Below, one piece after another: positions 33,604 to 42,005 of a stretch of DNA of 49,538 nucleotides. Under the pieces are notes generated by a model. It was not told the origin of the DNA. It searched no databases and worked only from the letters and a program-made list of their open reading frames with translations. The translations under genes and the position numbers were made by a program. Each line of letters begins with the position of its first letter. Position 1 is the first letter of the stretch. Source of the DNA: Chryseobacterium sp. (GTDB taxonomy: Bacteria; Bacteroidota; Bacteroidia; Flavobacteriales; Weeksellaceae); assembly GCA_003248755.1 (NCBI GenBank), contig QFQW01000023.1:1-49538 (forward strand). The letters run 5' to 3'.

Positions 33604-33968
33604 CAGGAAACTTTTTCTATAACTTTCAATAATTGATCCACATCGATAGGTTTCTTGATATAATCTGTAGCACCTGCATCAATACATTTTTGATGATCCT
33701 CCTCCATTGCCTGCGCTGTAACTGCAATTATAGGAATATGGCTGAATTTATTAATTTCCTTAATCATCCTAATAGCTTGATAACCATCAATATCAGGCAT
33801 CATCATATCCATTAAAACGACGTCAATATTATTTTCATTTTCTAATTTATTAATAGCTTCTTTTGCACTCAAAGCAGTTTCTACATGAAATACTTTCGCT
33901 TTCAAAGTTAACTTAAGCGCAAAGATATTTCTGGGATCGTCATCAACAATCAAGATCTTTTTATCCAT
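33603..33968 (-). CDS. single-domain response regulator
   Basis: A 121-aa receiver starting MDKKILIVDDDPRNIFAL: phospho-Asp in VVLMDMMMPD (about D54), Thr in IIAVTAQAM, Lys in YIKKPIDVDQLL. It strongly resembles the third receiver of the hybrid kinase directly upstream (same RNIF, LMDMMMP, IIAVTA and KPxDxDQLL blocks), as if that domain had been duplicated and freed. I chose ATG at 33968; an ATG at 33989 would overlap the kinase stop. It is 10 bp after the kinase gene and overlaps cheR by 1 bp. Confidence 0.9.
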   Translation of the reverse strand: MDKKILIVDDDPRNIFALKLTLKAKVFHVETALSAKEAINKLENENNIDVVLMDMMMPDIDGYQAIRMIKEINKFSHIPIIAVTAQAMEEDHQKCIDAGATDYIKKPIDVDQLLKVIEKVS

Positions 33969-33978
33969 CTTATGACTA

Positions 33979-36900
33979 TTAACTTTCATATAACCAAACA
34001 CGCAGAAGTGACAGCAACTGATCGATATCAACAGGTTTCGTAATGTAATCCGAAGCGCCTGCCTGAATACATTTGTCACGATCTCCAATCATCGATTTTG
34101 CCGTAACTGCAATAATTGGTAAATTTTTGAAATCCTGCATTTTTCTTATTTCTCTAATGGTATCGTATCCATCCATTTCCGGCATCATCATATCCATCAA
34201 AATAACATCGATGTCGGGATTTTCCTCAATTTTATCAAGCGCCTGTTTTCCATCCATTGCCAGAACAACTTCTACTTTATACTTTTCCAAAGCTTTTGAT
34301 AGAGAAAAAATATTTCTGACATCGTCGTCTGTGATTAATATTTTTTTGCCACTCAATGTTTCGGTTAGAGTTCCCAGGTTTTTAACTCTCCCCGATTCAC
34401 CAGATTGTTTATTTTCTTCCACCAGATGAAGGAACAGACTAATCTCATCCAAAATCCTTTGATAAGAATGGGCTGTCTTTACAACAATAGAATCAGCATA
34501 TTGCCTGATCTTAAGTTCCTCGGATTGGGTCAAATTACGTTCGGTAAAAATAATGACAGGGAGGTTCTCCAAACCTTCATAACTTTTGATCCTTTCAACA
34601 ATCTGATAACTGCTCCCTCTTGCTGAACCAACATCTACGATCACACAATCCACATTATCCTTTTGGAAAGCTTTGACACTGTCCTCCACATTATTTTCTA
34701 CAGACAATGATATGCTGTAATTGCTAAGGAAATATGATAAAGCTTTTGCATGTTGGGCATTTTCCTCCACAATCAATACTTTTTGTGGGGAGCGTTTCAA
34801 TGCATCTTCAATCTTTTTGAATACATTGTTCATCTCTTCCAATGCTACCGGTTTATCAATAAAATCAATTGCGCCTCTCATCAGACTTTCTCTTTTGGCT
34901 TGTAATGAGGACATCATATGGACCGGAATTGGTTTTGTCTGGCTGTTTGTTTTTAATTCGTTCATTACCTGCCAGCCATCTTTGACCGGCAGCTGAATAT
35001 CAAGCAGGATGGCCGCAGGTTTATATTTCAATGCTGCAGAAAGTGCATGGTCTCCTCTTACAATCACAACGGCCTTATAATCATTAACATGGGCATACTT
35101 CAGGAGTGCTTTTGCAAAATGTGTATCATCCTCGATTATTAGAATCACTTTATCTCCTTTTGAGATATTGTTACGATCATCCTCAATTTCTTCGGGAATC
35201 TCTATATGATTGATCGAGGCGATATTTTCATCGTCTGTTTCAATTATTGCTTTAATATCTTCTACATCCTGAGAAATAACTTCTATCAAACTTTGTTCGG
35301 CAGAAATGATCTCCGAAGGATCTAACGGTTCTTTCGGGATGATCAGACTAAAGTCACTTCCTTTACCTAATTGGCTTTCAAGAGTAATTTTTCCACCTAG
35401 AAGTTTCGCAAGCTCACGGCTGATCGAGAGTCCCAATCCCGTTCCTCCAAATTTTCTTTGTGTAGAACCATCAGCCTGCTGAAAAGCTTCGAATATCAAT
35501 TTCTGTTTATCCTCAGGAATCCCCATTCCAGTATCTTTTACCGAGAAAACAATAAAATCGGAATTTTTAGGGCATTCATAGATATTGAGATCTACTAAAC
35601 CTTCTTTGGTAAATTTGAAAGCATTTGAAAGTAAATTTCTTAATATCTGATCCAATCTCAAGCGATCGGTTTTTAGGGATCTATCTACAGATTCATCAAG
35701 ATTTACATTGAATTGAACACCTCTTTCCTTAACAATCGGCATAAAAAGATTCTTTAGATCTCGGGTAACATCTTCCAGCAAGATCTGCTCATTGACCAGA
35801 TTCATTTTTCCGGATTCTATTTTCGCAAGGTCAAGGATCTCATCGATCAAGGTTAATAAACTTGTCCCGGAACTCTGGATAACTTTTGCCGATTCTATCT
35901 GGTCTTCTGTGAGGTTTTCTTCCGGATTTTCTGCCATTAAACGAGATAATAGCAGGATAGAATTAAGTGGTGTTCTTAATTCGTGCGACATATTTGCCAA
36001 GAACTCTGATTTGTATTGGGTGCTAAGTGCCAATTCTTCTGCTTTCTTCTGGATCTCAATATTTCGTTCAGCAATGAGATGATTTTTTTCTTCCAATGCT
36101 TTTGAACGTTCCTCCAGTTCCGTATTGGTCTGTAGGAGTTCTTCCTGCTGCACCCTCAACTCTTCTTCCGAAGCCTGAAGTTTTTGGGTCTGCGCTTCCA
36201 ATTCTGTATTGAGATTCTCCAATTCGGCATGCTGAACCTGCAATTCTTCGGATTGAGCCTGTGTTTCCTCCAGTAATCGTTGTTCTTGTTCTCTTCCTTT
36301 GGCAGCACTTAGAATAATAGCAATATTCCTTGCACCTTCATTAAAATAATCGATTTTAGCTTCATCAAAATTATGTGTAGAACCCAATTCTAAGACCCCG
36401 AAAGTTTGTCTTCCAAGTATAATCGGAATTAGAATTATTCCATTAATTTTGATTTTACTGCTTGCGAAGCTTGCAACAAAGTCTTTATCATCAAGATTAT
36501 TGAATACAGCTGTATTTTCCTTGACAAATGTCTGTCCAACCAAACCTTCGCCAGGAAGGAAGCTTTTCTTCATGTGTTCTTCAAGCCCGGAAGCATTGTA
36601 TAATTTCAGTCTTTCATCTTCATAAAGATAGATAGCTCCGTTGACACAGTCTGCATAAGAAATAAAATGGTCCAGCACATTATCCGTAACCTCTTTTACA
36701 GTTTTGTTTCCAACAAGGGACTCATTAAGTAATATTAATCCTTTTTGTCTCCATTCACTTTCACTGATCTGTTCAAAAGAAGTCTTCAAAGAGCGAGTCA
36801 TATGATTGAGCGATTCTACAATATCTCCCAGTTCATCTTCTCCTCGATCGGAAAGCTGTATATCATAATCTCCGCTTGCAACTTTACTCGCAACTTGCTT

Positions 36901-37587
36901 AATGATACTTACTCTCTTGGAGATTTCCAGGTCTTTAGCTGTCAGTTCTTTTTCAAGTTTATCTCTTCTGATGAGATCGCTCCTTAGCTTAGTATAAAAG
37001 AAAATCGTAACGATCACCGCAGCAAGCGCAGAAAAAACAATGAATAAAACTGTAGTATTGGAAGAATTATTAAGTGCCTTATTTTTGATCACCAATTGAC
37101 TTTCTTCATATTTGACAAAGTCAGCAACAATCTGTCTGCATTTGTCCATATAGACTTTGCTGGAAGTTATCTGCTCTTGTGTCATCAATAATCCATTACG
37201 TCTATTGATTACAAACTGCCTCAGATTTTCCATGCTGTTATTGGCATTTTGCTGCAGATCCTCGACTCTTTTCAATTGCTGCTTATCTGTTATTTCTATA
37301 TCTTTTGCTCTATTTATTGCTTGTGTGTAGTCAGAAACACTTCGGTTGTAGGGTTCCAAAAACGATTCTTTCCCGGTCAACTGATAACCTCTGTTTCCTG
37401 TCTCAGCATCCAAAAGAGCTATCAGAACATCCTTAACCGCAGTTATAGAACGGCGGCTCTGAGAGGATCTTTCCCGATTTTCCATCTGATTCTGAATACT
37501 CAGATATGAAGCTAATGAACTGGCAAGCAATATCAGAAGAGATAGACCAACACCGAACTGCAGATTACGTATAATTTTTTTAGGCAT
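33979..37587 (-). CDS. hybrid histidine kinase, CHASE3-HAMP-GAF-HK-REC-REC-REC
   Basis: A 1202-aa membrane kinase. Order: TM1 (about 10-30), CHASE3-like periplasmic domain (about 40-170), TM2 (about 178-198), HAMP (about 200-270), GAF (about 285-425), long coiled coil (about 430-525), HisKA with SHELRTP (His about 535), HATPase_c (about 645-755; N-box NLLSNAFKFT, G-boxes DTGMGIP and GTGLGL). Three receivers follow: Asp about 863, 985 and 1132. The middle receiver is degenerate in its acidic pair (VEENAQ) and the residues after its Asp (VDVGSA). This is the core sensor of the chemotaxis-like module. It starts 4 bp after the REC-PAS kinase stop. GAF and CHASE3 ligands are unknown. Confidence 0.93.
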   Translation of the reverse strand: MPKKIIRNLQFGVGLSLLILLASSLASYLSIQNQMENRERSSQSRRSITAVKDVLIALLDAETGNRGYQLTGKESFLEPYNRSVSDYTQAINRAKDIEITDKQQLKRVEDLQQNANNSMENLRQFVINRRNGLLMTQEQITSSKVYMDKCRQIVADFVKYEESQLVIKNKALNNSSNTTVLFIVFSALAAVIVTIFFYTKLRSDLIRRDKLEKELTAKDLEISKRVSIIKQVASKVASGDYDIQLSDRGEDELGDIVESLNHMTRSLKTSFEQISESEWRQKGLILLNESLVGNKTVKEVTDNVLDHFISYADCVNGAIYLYEDERLKLYNASGLEEHMKKSFLPGEGLVGQTFVKENTAVFNNLDDKDFVASFASSKIKINGIILIPIILGRQTFGVLELGSTHNFDEAKIDYFNEGARNIAIILSAAKGREQEQRLLEETQAQSEELQVQHAELENLNTELEAQTQKLQASEEELRVQQEELLQTNTELEERSKALEEKNHLIAERNIEIQKKAEELALSTQYKSEFLANMSHELRTPLNSILLLSRLMAENPEENLTEDQIESAKVIQSSGTSLLTLIDEILDLAKIESGKMNLVNEQILLEDVTRDLKNLFMPIVKERGVQFNVNLDESVDRSLKTDRLRLDQILRNLLSNAFKFTKEGLVDLNIYECPKNSDFIVFSVKDTGMGIPEDKQKLIFEAFQQADGSTQRKFGGTGLGLSISRELAKLLGGKITLESQLGKGSDFSLIIPKEPLDPSEIISAEQSLIEVISQDVEDIKAIIETDDENIASINHIEIPEEIEDDRNNISKGDKVILIIEDDTHFAKALLKYAHVNDYKAVVIVRGDHALSAALKYKPAAILLDIQLPVKDGWQVMNELKTNSQTKPIPVHMMSSLQAKRESLMRGAIDFIDKPVALEEMNNVFKKIEDALKRSPQKVLIVEENAQHAKALSYFLSNYSISLSVENNVEDSVKAFQKDNVDCVIVDVGSARGSSYQIVERIKSYEGLENLPVIIFTERNLTQSEELKIRQYADSIVVKTAHSYQRILDEISLFLHLVEENKQSGESGRVKNLGTLTETLSGKKILITDDDVRNIFSLSKALEKYKVEVVLAMDGKQALDKIEENPDIDVILMDMMMPEMDGYDTIREIRKMQDFKNLPIIAVTAKSMIGDRDKCIQAGASDYITKPVDIDQLLSLLRVWLYES

Positions 37588-37591
37588 AAAA

Positions 37592-39061
37592 TTAATTTAA
37601 TGGTAATGTAAAATAGAATGTGGAACCTTCGTTGACTTCGCTGGAAACGCCGATAGTTCCATCGTGCTGTTCGATGATTTCTGAACATATAAATAAGCCA
37701 ATCCCCAGGCCTTGAAACTGTACTGAAGATTCTTCCACACGATAAAATTTTCGAAATACAGAGGGCTGTTTATATTCCGGGATTCCGATTCCGAAATCTG
37801 TTACACTAACTCGGACATTTTCTTCATCAATGAAGGTGGAAACAAAAATCTGATGATTGTCAGGAGAATATTTGATGGCATTACTTAAAAAATTGAGCAG
37901 AACCTGTTCTATTCTCATTTCATCAAGTGGAATCAAAATATCAGGTTTTGGTCCGTGACGTTCAATATTGATCTTATTGCTATCATGTGTTTGTAAAATC
38001 GTGTCAATCGAATTTTGAATGACAGATTCGAGATTGGTGGGTTTCTTATTGATTTTTAGTTTACCATTTTCGATTTTGGAAACATCAAGAAGATCAGTAA
38101 TTAAACTATTAAGTTTTTCAATTTGGATCAGAACTTTGTTCACATAGCTTTTTTCCGGGGTGTCCGGATCAAATTTAAGTTTGCGGTCCATCAGCTGAAC
38201 ATAAGCTTTTATACTGGTCAAAGGCGTTTTCAGTTCGTGGCTTGCGATACTCAAAAATTCATCTTTCTCTTTCTCGACTCTCTTTTGATCATCGATATCT
38301 GTAAAAGTTCCGACCCAGTTTTTAATGGTTTCATTTTCAAAAACAGGAGTCATTCTGAGCAGATGATATCTGAAACTACCGGATTTCAGATGTTTGATTC
38401 TGATCTCCAGTTCAAGCGGTTTATGTTTTTTTCGGGTTCTTTCAAACTCTTTCAAAATATCTTTGTCATCCACATGTGCTTCGGGAAACAATGATTTAGA
38501 ATCCGAGTAATCATACCATTTAGCATTCACGAATGTCACTTGACCATCTCTGTCCAAAGTAAAAGCAATCTGTGGCAAAGCTTCCAGCATCAGGTGGAAA
38601 TGATCTATCTCGGATTTCATTACTACCTGAGACTCTCTCCTGCCTTTTACTTCCATCTCCAGATTCTGATGATTTTTTTTGAGCGCAAGGCTGCTTTCCT
38701 GTAGATTATAAAAGGTTTTAACTTTAAGCATCAATATCTCAGGATCGATTGGTTTTGTAACATAATCAATCCCTCCGGATGCATAACCTTTTGCGATGAA
38801 TTGTTTTTCCGTATTGACTGCAGAAAGAAAAATGATAGGAATATCTTTGGTCTTACTATATCCCGCAAGACTTTCCGCCACTTCAAAACCATCCATTCCC
38901 GGCATCTGAACATCAAGAATAATCAGGAAGTAATTATTTTTCAGCGCCTTTCCTAGTGCTTCTTCGCCTGATTCTGCTGTATCAATTTTAAAATCTTGAG
39001 ATTCTAATAGCTTTTTTAAAGAATAAATATTGTTTTTATTATCATCAACTATTAAAATCAT
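37592..39061 (-). CDS. soluble REC-PAS histidine kinase
   Basis: A 489-aa cytoplasmic kinase with an N-terminal receiver (acidic pair IVDDN, phospho-Asp LIILDVQMPG about D50, Lys YVTKPID), a PAS domain (about 150-260, PQIAFTLDRDGQVTFVNAKW), HisKA with SHELKTP (His about 275) and HATPase_c (N-box NFLSNAIKYSP about 390-400, DFGIGIP, GLGIGL). It has no membrane segment. An input receiver in front of a kinase implies a relay: another kinase, perhaps the hybrid kinase encoded 4 bp downstream, would set its state. It is the first gene of the chemotaxis-like operon. Confidence 0.92.
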   Translation of the reverse strand: MILIVDDNKNNIYSLKKLLESQDFKIDTAESGEEALGKALKNNYFLIILDVQMPGMDGFEVAESLAGYSKTKDIPIIFLSAVNTEKQFIAKGYASGGIDYVTKPIDPEILMLKVKTFYNLQESSLALKKNHQNLEMEVKGRRESQVVMKSEIDHFHLMLEALPQIAFTLDRDGQVTFVNAKWYDYSDSKSLFPEAHVDDKDILKEFERTRKKHKPLELEIRIKHLKSGSFRYHLLRMTPVFENETIKNWVGTFTDIDDQKRVEKEKDEFLSIASHELKTPLTSIKAYVQLMDRKLKFDPDTPEKSYVNKVLIQIEKLNSLITDLLDVSKIENGKLKINKKPTNLESVIQNSIDTILQTHDSNKINIERHGPKPDILIPLDEMRIEQVLLNFLSNAIKYSPDNHQIFVSTFIDEENVRVSVTDFGIGIPEYKQPSVFRKFYRVEESSVQFQGLGIGLFICSEIIEQHDGTIGVSSEVNEGSTFYFTLPLN

Positions 39062-39214
39062 AAGATAAGTATTGCAGGTGAGTAATTTCTCGTTTCATTT
39101 ATTTCAAAAATAATGAGATTTTTTTTAGTAGAACACAATTTTCAATTATTTATAAATATTGTGTTAAACAGGAATTCATAATTTGTTTATCCTTTAACTA
39201 ATAACAAATTGGCA

Positions 39215-39445
39215 TTATGCACTTTGTAATGAAGCACAAGTATTTTGATAAACATTGAAACTTGCCAGTTTATTATTCTGCTGAATGTAAGTGATCTCAA
39301 CTAAAAAAGTTCCAAGTTTATAAATAACGAAACGTAAATCATTCTTTGAACTTTCGTTGATAATTTGACCTTGTGTAGCAACCAATTGACATTGATCCTG
39401 AGACGACAAATTTTTAAAATCAAAATAAGAGATTTCTGTATCCAT
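39215..39445 (-). CDS. small conserved-looking protein of unknown function
   Basis: A 76-aa protein starting MDTEISYFDFKNLSSQDQ, with a beta-rich middle (RFVIYKLGTFLVEITYI) and an NxYQNT segment near the end. An upstream in-frame Met would add 16 basic/hydrophobic residues, but ATG at 39445 gives the cleaner start. It has no signal peptide and no recognised family. It sits alone between the signalling operon and the second single-domain receiver gene. Confidence 0.6.
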   Translation of the reverse strand: MDTEISYFDFKNLSSQDQCQLVATQGQIINESSKNDLRFVIYKLGTFLVEITYIQQNNKLASFNVYQNTCASLQSA

Positions 39446-39560
39446 AATTATAGTTTTGAAATTTGAAAAAACACTATACAATTTCTTTACCAATCGAAAT
39501 AAATAATAGATAAAAATAATTTAATATGATTATATTTTTAATTTTTATTCCTTGAAATAA

Positions 39561-39617
39561 AAGTCTACACAAGATCTTACAAATCAAGAAGCAATCAAGA
39601 AAATCAAAGAACTCTAG
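39561..39617 (+). pseudogene. possible 5' remnant of a PPOX-type stress protein gene
   Basis: Read on the plus strand, 18 codons give (K)STQDLTNQEAIKKIKEL and then TAG. This resembles the N-terminus of pyridoxamine-5'-phosphate-oxidase-like general stress proteins, which often begin MSTxxLTNxEAIxKIKEL; here the start codon reads AAG instead of ATG. Nothing of the flavin-binding barrel follows. It looks like a decayed gene start, recognised from memory of the family, so confidence is low. Confidence 0.35.
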
Positions 39618-39671
39618 GAAATTCTGATGGCGTTAGGAAATACTGTAATTCAAATCATTTCTACAGCCCAC

Positions 39672-39706
39672 AAAAAAGACTGCTAAACTTTTCAGCAGTC
39701 TTTTTT
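39672..39706. terminator. bidirectional intrinsic terminator
   Basis: AAAAAAGACTGCT (39672-39684) and AGCAGTCTTTTTT (39694-39706) form a perfect 13-bp inverted repeat with A/T tracts on both sides. It ends the minus-strand receiver gene (stop at 39717) 11 bp downstream. On the plus strand it would end the decayed reading frame at 39561. Confidence 0.85.
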
Positions 39707-39716
39707 ATTCGAAAAA

Positions 39717-40079
39717 TCAAAATATCCACTTTTCAACTTTTCTTTCTAATTCGTCAAGATCAAACGGTTTTGATAGATAATCCGATACCGAAGACTGGGA
39801 AGAGATATTTGCCACATCATTTTTTGCCGTAATGAAAATAACCGGAATCTTATGATGAACTTCGTGGTTTTTCAATAATCTGGTTGCTTCTATTCCTCCA
39901 ATTACAGGAATATAAATATCCATAATAATGAGATCCGGTAAAAAGAGATTAACCTTTGAAATGATATCGTCCGCCGTTTCAGCGATTTGGACTTCGTAAC
40001 CGTTATCTTCAAAGATAATAGATACGACTTCCAAAATAGAAGTATCATCATCAAAGATTAAAATTTTCTTCTTACTCAT
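39717..40079 (-). CDS. single-domain response regulator (paralogue of the one at 31813)
   Basis: A 120-aa receiver: LIFDDD acidic pair, phospho-Asp in LIIMDIYIPVIGG (about D54), Thr in IFITAKND, Lys in YLSKPFDL. It shares length, start (MSKKK), the TSILEV and ETADDII blocks and the PVIGG turn with the receiver at 31813-32175, so the two are recent paralogues bracketing the CheB/CheR kinase module. It has its own transcription unit with a strong terminator downstream. The spacer upstream carries an FNR-box-like site shared with the divergent Crp/Fnr gene. Confidence 0.9.
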   Translation of the reverse strand: MSKKKILIFDDDTSILEVVSIIFEDNGYEVQIAETADDIISKVNLFLPDLIIMDIYIPVIGGIEATRLLKNHEVHHKIPVIFITAKNDVANISSQSSVSDYLSKPFDLDELERKVEKWIF

Positions 40080-40163
40080 TTAATTTGATTTAATAACATT
40101 TGGAGGTAAAAAACAGCTTAACTGCTACCATCAAATATAAAGAAGTACCTGTTTTATCTTTTA

Positions 40164-40175
40164 TGATTTGGATCA
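40164..40175. promoter_or_regulatory. FNR-box-like site 1
   Basis: TGAT-TTGG-ATCA is a perfect FNR-type palindrome of half-sites spaced by 4 bp. It lies in the spacer between the minus-strand receiver (start 40079) and the plus-strand Crp/Fnr gene (start 40259). A similar extended sequence, TTTATGATTTGGRTCAYA, recurs at 41632-41649. Confidence 0.55.
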
Positions 40176-40258
40176 CAATTGAATACTTTTCCAATTTCGG
40201 TTTCGGCATAAAAATTACTATGTAAAAAACATCAAATAAACTATTGAAAATTAAAACT

Positions 40259-40855
40259 ATGTTAATTCCAGAAGAGCTTCTATTGAGTTATGGAGCAACA
40301 ATAGAAAATTATAAAAAAGGAGAAGTTATTTTCAGCGAATTCGAAACCCCGAAAAATTATTATCAAATTGTCTCGGGCAGTATAAAATTGAACCATTATA
40401 ATGAAGATGGCAAAGAACTGATATTCGCTATTCTCAATGATGGATTAAGCGTCTGTGAGATGTTGCTGTTCATTGATTATACCTTCCCCGTGAATGCGGT
40501 GGTTTTTGAAGATTCAAAAGTTTTGAGATTATCAAAGCCAAAATTCATACAAATGCTGGATGATTATCCAAAGATTTCTATAGATGTGAACAAGTTTCTA
40601 GCAGAACGACTCTATCAGAAATATATAATGCTGGAAAATAATTCTTCGTTATATGCGAATGTGAGAATTAAAGGCGTTTTGGATTATCATAAAAGCTTTA
40701 GTCCAGACAGAACACAATATTCATTTCAAATACCTTTGACCAGACAACAATTGGCCGCAATGACGGGTCTGAGAGTAGAAACCGTGATTAGACATATTAA
40801 AACGCTTGAGAAAGAAGGAATTGTGAAAATTATTAAAGGAAAAATTTATTATTAA
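40259..40855 (+). CDS. Crp/Fnr-family regulator A (FNR-type recognition helix)
   Basis: A 198-aa regulator with an N-terminal cyclic-nucleotide-binding-like domain (about 10-120) and a C-terminal winged helix (about 145-198). Its recognition segment MTGLRVETVIRHIK resembles that of FNR, where VET plus a following Arg read TTGAT half-sites. The FNR Cys cluster is absent, so it does not sense oxygen by an iron-sulfur centre. ATG at 40259 (MLIPEELLLSYG) is preferred to a TTG 15 bp upstream. It converges with a paralogue 12 bp away (40868-41470). An FNR-like site about 90 bp upstream suggests regulation by itself or the paralogue. Confidence 0.87.
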   Translation: MLIPEELLLSYGATIENYKKGEVIFSEFETPKNYYQIVSGSIKLNHYNEDGKELIFAILNDGLSVCEMLLFIDYTFPVNAVVFEDSKVLRLSKPKFIQMLDDYPKISIDVNKFLAERLYQKYIMLENNSSLYANVRIKGVLDYHKSFSPDRTQYSFQIPLTRQQLAAMTGLRVETVIRHIKTLEKEGIVKIIKGKIYY

Positions 40856-40867
40856 AAAGAATTTGAT

Positions 40868-41470
40868 TTAATAGAAAATTTTACGATTCCGGATTTTTAC
40901 AACATTCTCTTTTTCCATCATTTTAAGTGCTCTGATCGTTGTTTCCACACGCAATCCGGTAAGGCTAGCCATCTGCTGTCTGGTCAAAGGTATTTGAAAA
41001 GAAAAAGTGCTTAAATCTTTTTCTGAACTTTTGAGATATTCCATCAGAACCCGAAGCTTTGTTGCAGGGTTTTTTGCAGAAAAAATTTGCCCCATTATAT
41101 ACTTGAAGTACATAGAATCTGATAAACTATTGATGATTTTAAATTGATTTCCGGGGAATTTTGAAAGAATTTGAAAGAACTTAGACTTGGGCAATCGAAG
41201 TATTTTACAAGCCGTGATTGCAATGGCATTCACAGGATAAGTTTTATCAAGAAACAGTAAAGACTCACCTATGCTTTGTCCTTTTTTCAAAATGGTCTGG
41301 ATTGTTTCTTTACCATCCTCATTGTAGTTGTTCAACTTGACCTCTCCTTCTACAATCTGATAATAATAATTAGCATTGCTTTTTTCAGAAAATATAATTT
41401 CTGATGCACTATATTCTTTTAATTTTCCTCCAAATGATTTGATAATACTTTCCTCAATAACCATATCCAC
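40868..41470 (-). CDS. Crp/Fnr-family regulator B (paralogue of A)
   Basis: A 200-aa paralogue of the neighbouring Crp/Fnr protein. Shared blocks include YYQIVEGEVKLNNYNEDGKE, the SFQIPLTRQQ linker and the helix-turn-helix SLTGLRVETTIRALK, with VET and Arg as in FNR-type readers. It has no Cys cluster and no clear cAMP-binding signature. The convergent arrangement of A and B with 12 bp between stops suggests a tail-to-tail inverted duplication. The 535-bp region upstream contains the second FNR-box-like site (41636-41647), about 166 bp from the start. The effector is unknown. Confidence 0.87.
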   Translation of the reverse strand: MDMVIEESIIKSFGGKLKEYSASEIIFSEKSNANYYYQIVEGEVKLNNYNEDGKETIQTILKKGQSIGESLLFLDKTYPVNAIAITACKILRLPKSKFFQILSKFPGNQFKIINSLSDSMYFKYIMGQIFSAKNPATKLRVLMEYLKSSEKDLSTFSFQIPLTRQQMASLTGLRVETTIRALKMMEKENVVKIRNRKIFY

Positions 41471-42005
41471 TATCCTATTCTAAATGCTTAAATAACACAA
41501 TCCTTTACCCTGATTAATTGAGTGAACCGGACCTTAATAATGATTTGAATAGTTTTAGAATTGTTCTTGAATATAAGTTTATCATAGTTTCTCTTTAGTC
41601 TCATCAAAATTAAAGAGAACTTATCTAGAACTTTATGATTTGGGTCATATTGAAATATTAATAATACCCGTTATGCATTATGTATTAATTAATTTAACGC
41701 AATGATTTTAAACAATTTAGACTTTATTTAGGTTCCCCGAAGAAAGGAACATATTTTTTGTTTTTTAAGTTTACACTTTATTTTTTTGTATTAGCAAACC
41801 TTTGGAATCTTAAATTCTAATGCGTTTAAAAAATAAACAAAACACAGGTGAGGCATATATTGAAAAGAAAAAATATGTTCTCTTCATTCATAGTGAAGGG
41901 CTTTTAGGAAATGCGGAAGATTCAGGTCTCGAATAAAAAAGATGGCATTCATGTTCATATTAAAGATGTCACTCGGGTAAAGCAATAGATTCAGAAATCG
42001 CTTTT
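41471..42005. other. gene-poor spacer
   Basis: This 535-bp region holds the second FNR-like site (41636-41647), a short GTTCC/GGAAC hairpin near 41734-41752 and, on the plus strand, a 38-codon ORF (41820-41936, MRLKNKQNTGEAYIEKKKY) that I cannot identify. A second short reading frame overlaps the end of that ORF. It may be decayed coding DNA. Confidence 0.4.
41635..41648. promoter_or_regulatory. FNR-box-like site 2
   Basis: ATGATTTGGGTCAT: outer ATGA/TCAT arms are perfect, with the core TGAT-TTGG-GTCA one base from the FNR palindrome. It matches the extended sequence around site 1 at 40161-40176 closely (shared TTTATGATTTGG, then TCA). It lies upstream of Crp/Fnr gene B. Confidence 0.5.

Noticed and set aside
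38123..38494. 123-codon ORF on the plus strand
   Set aside because: Antisense to the REC-PAS kinase, Phe-rich, no motif.
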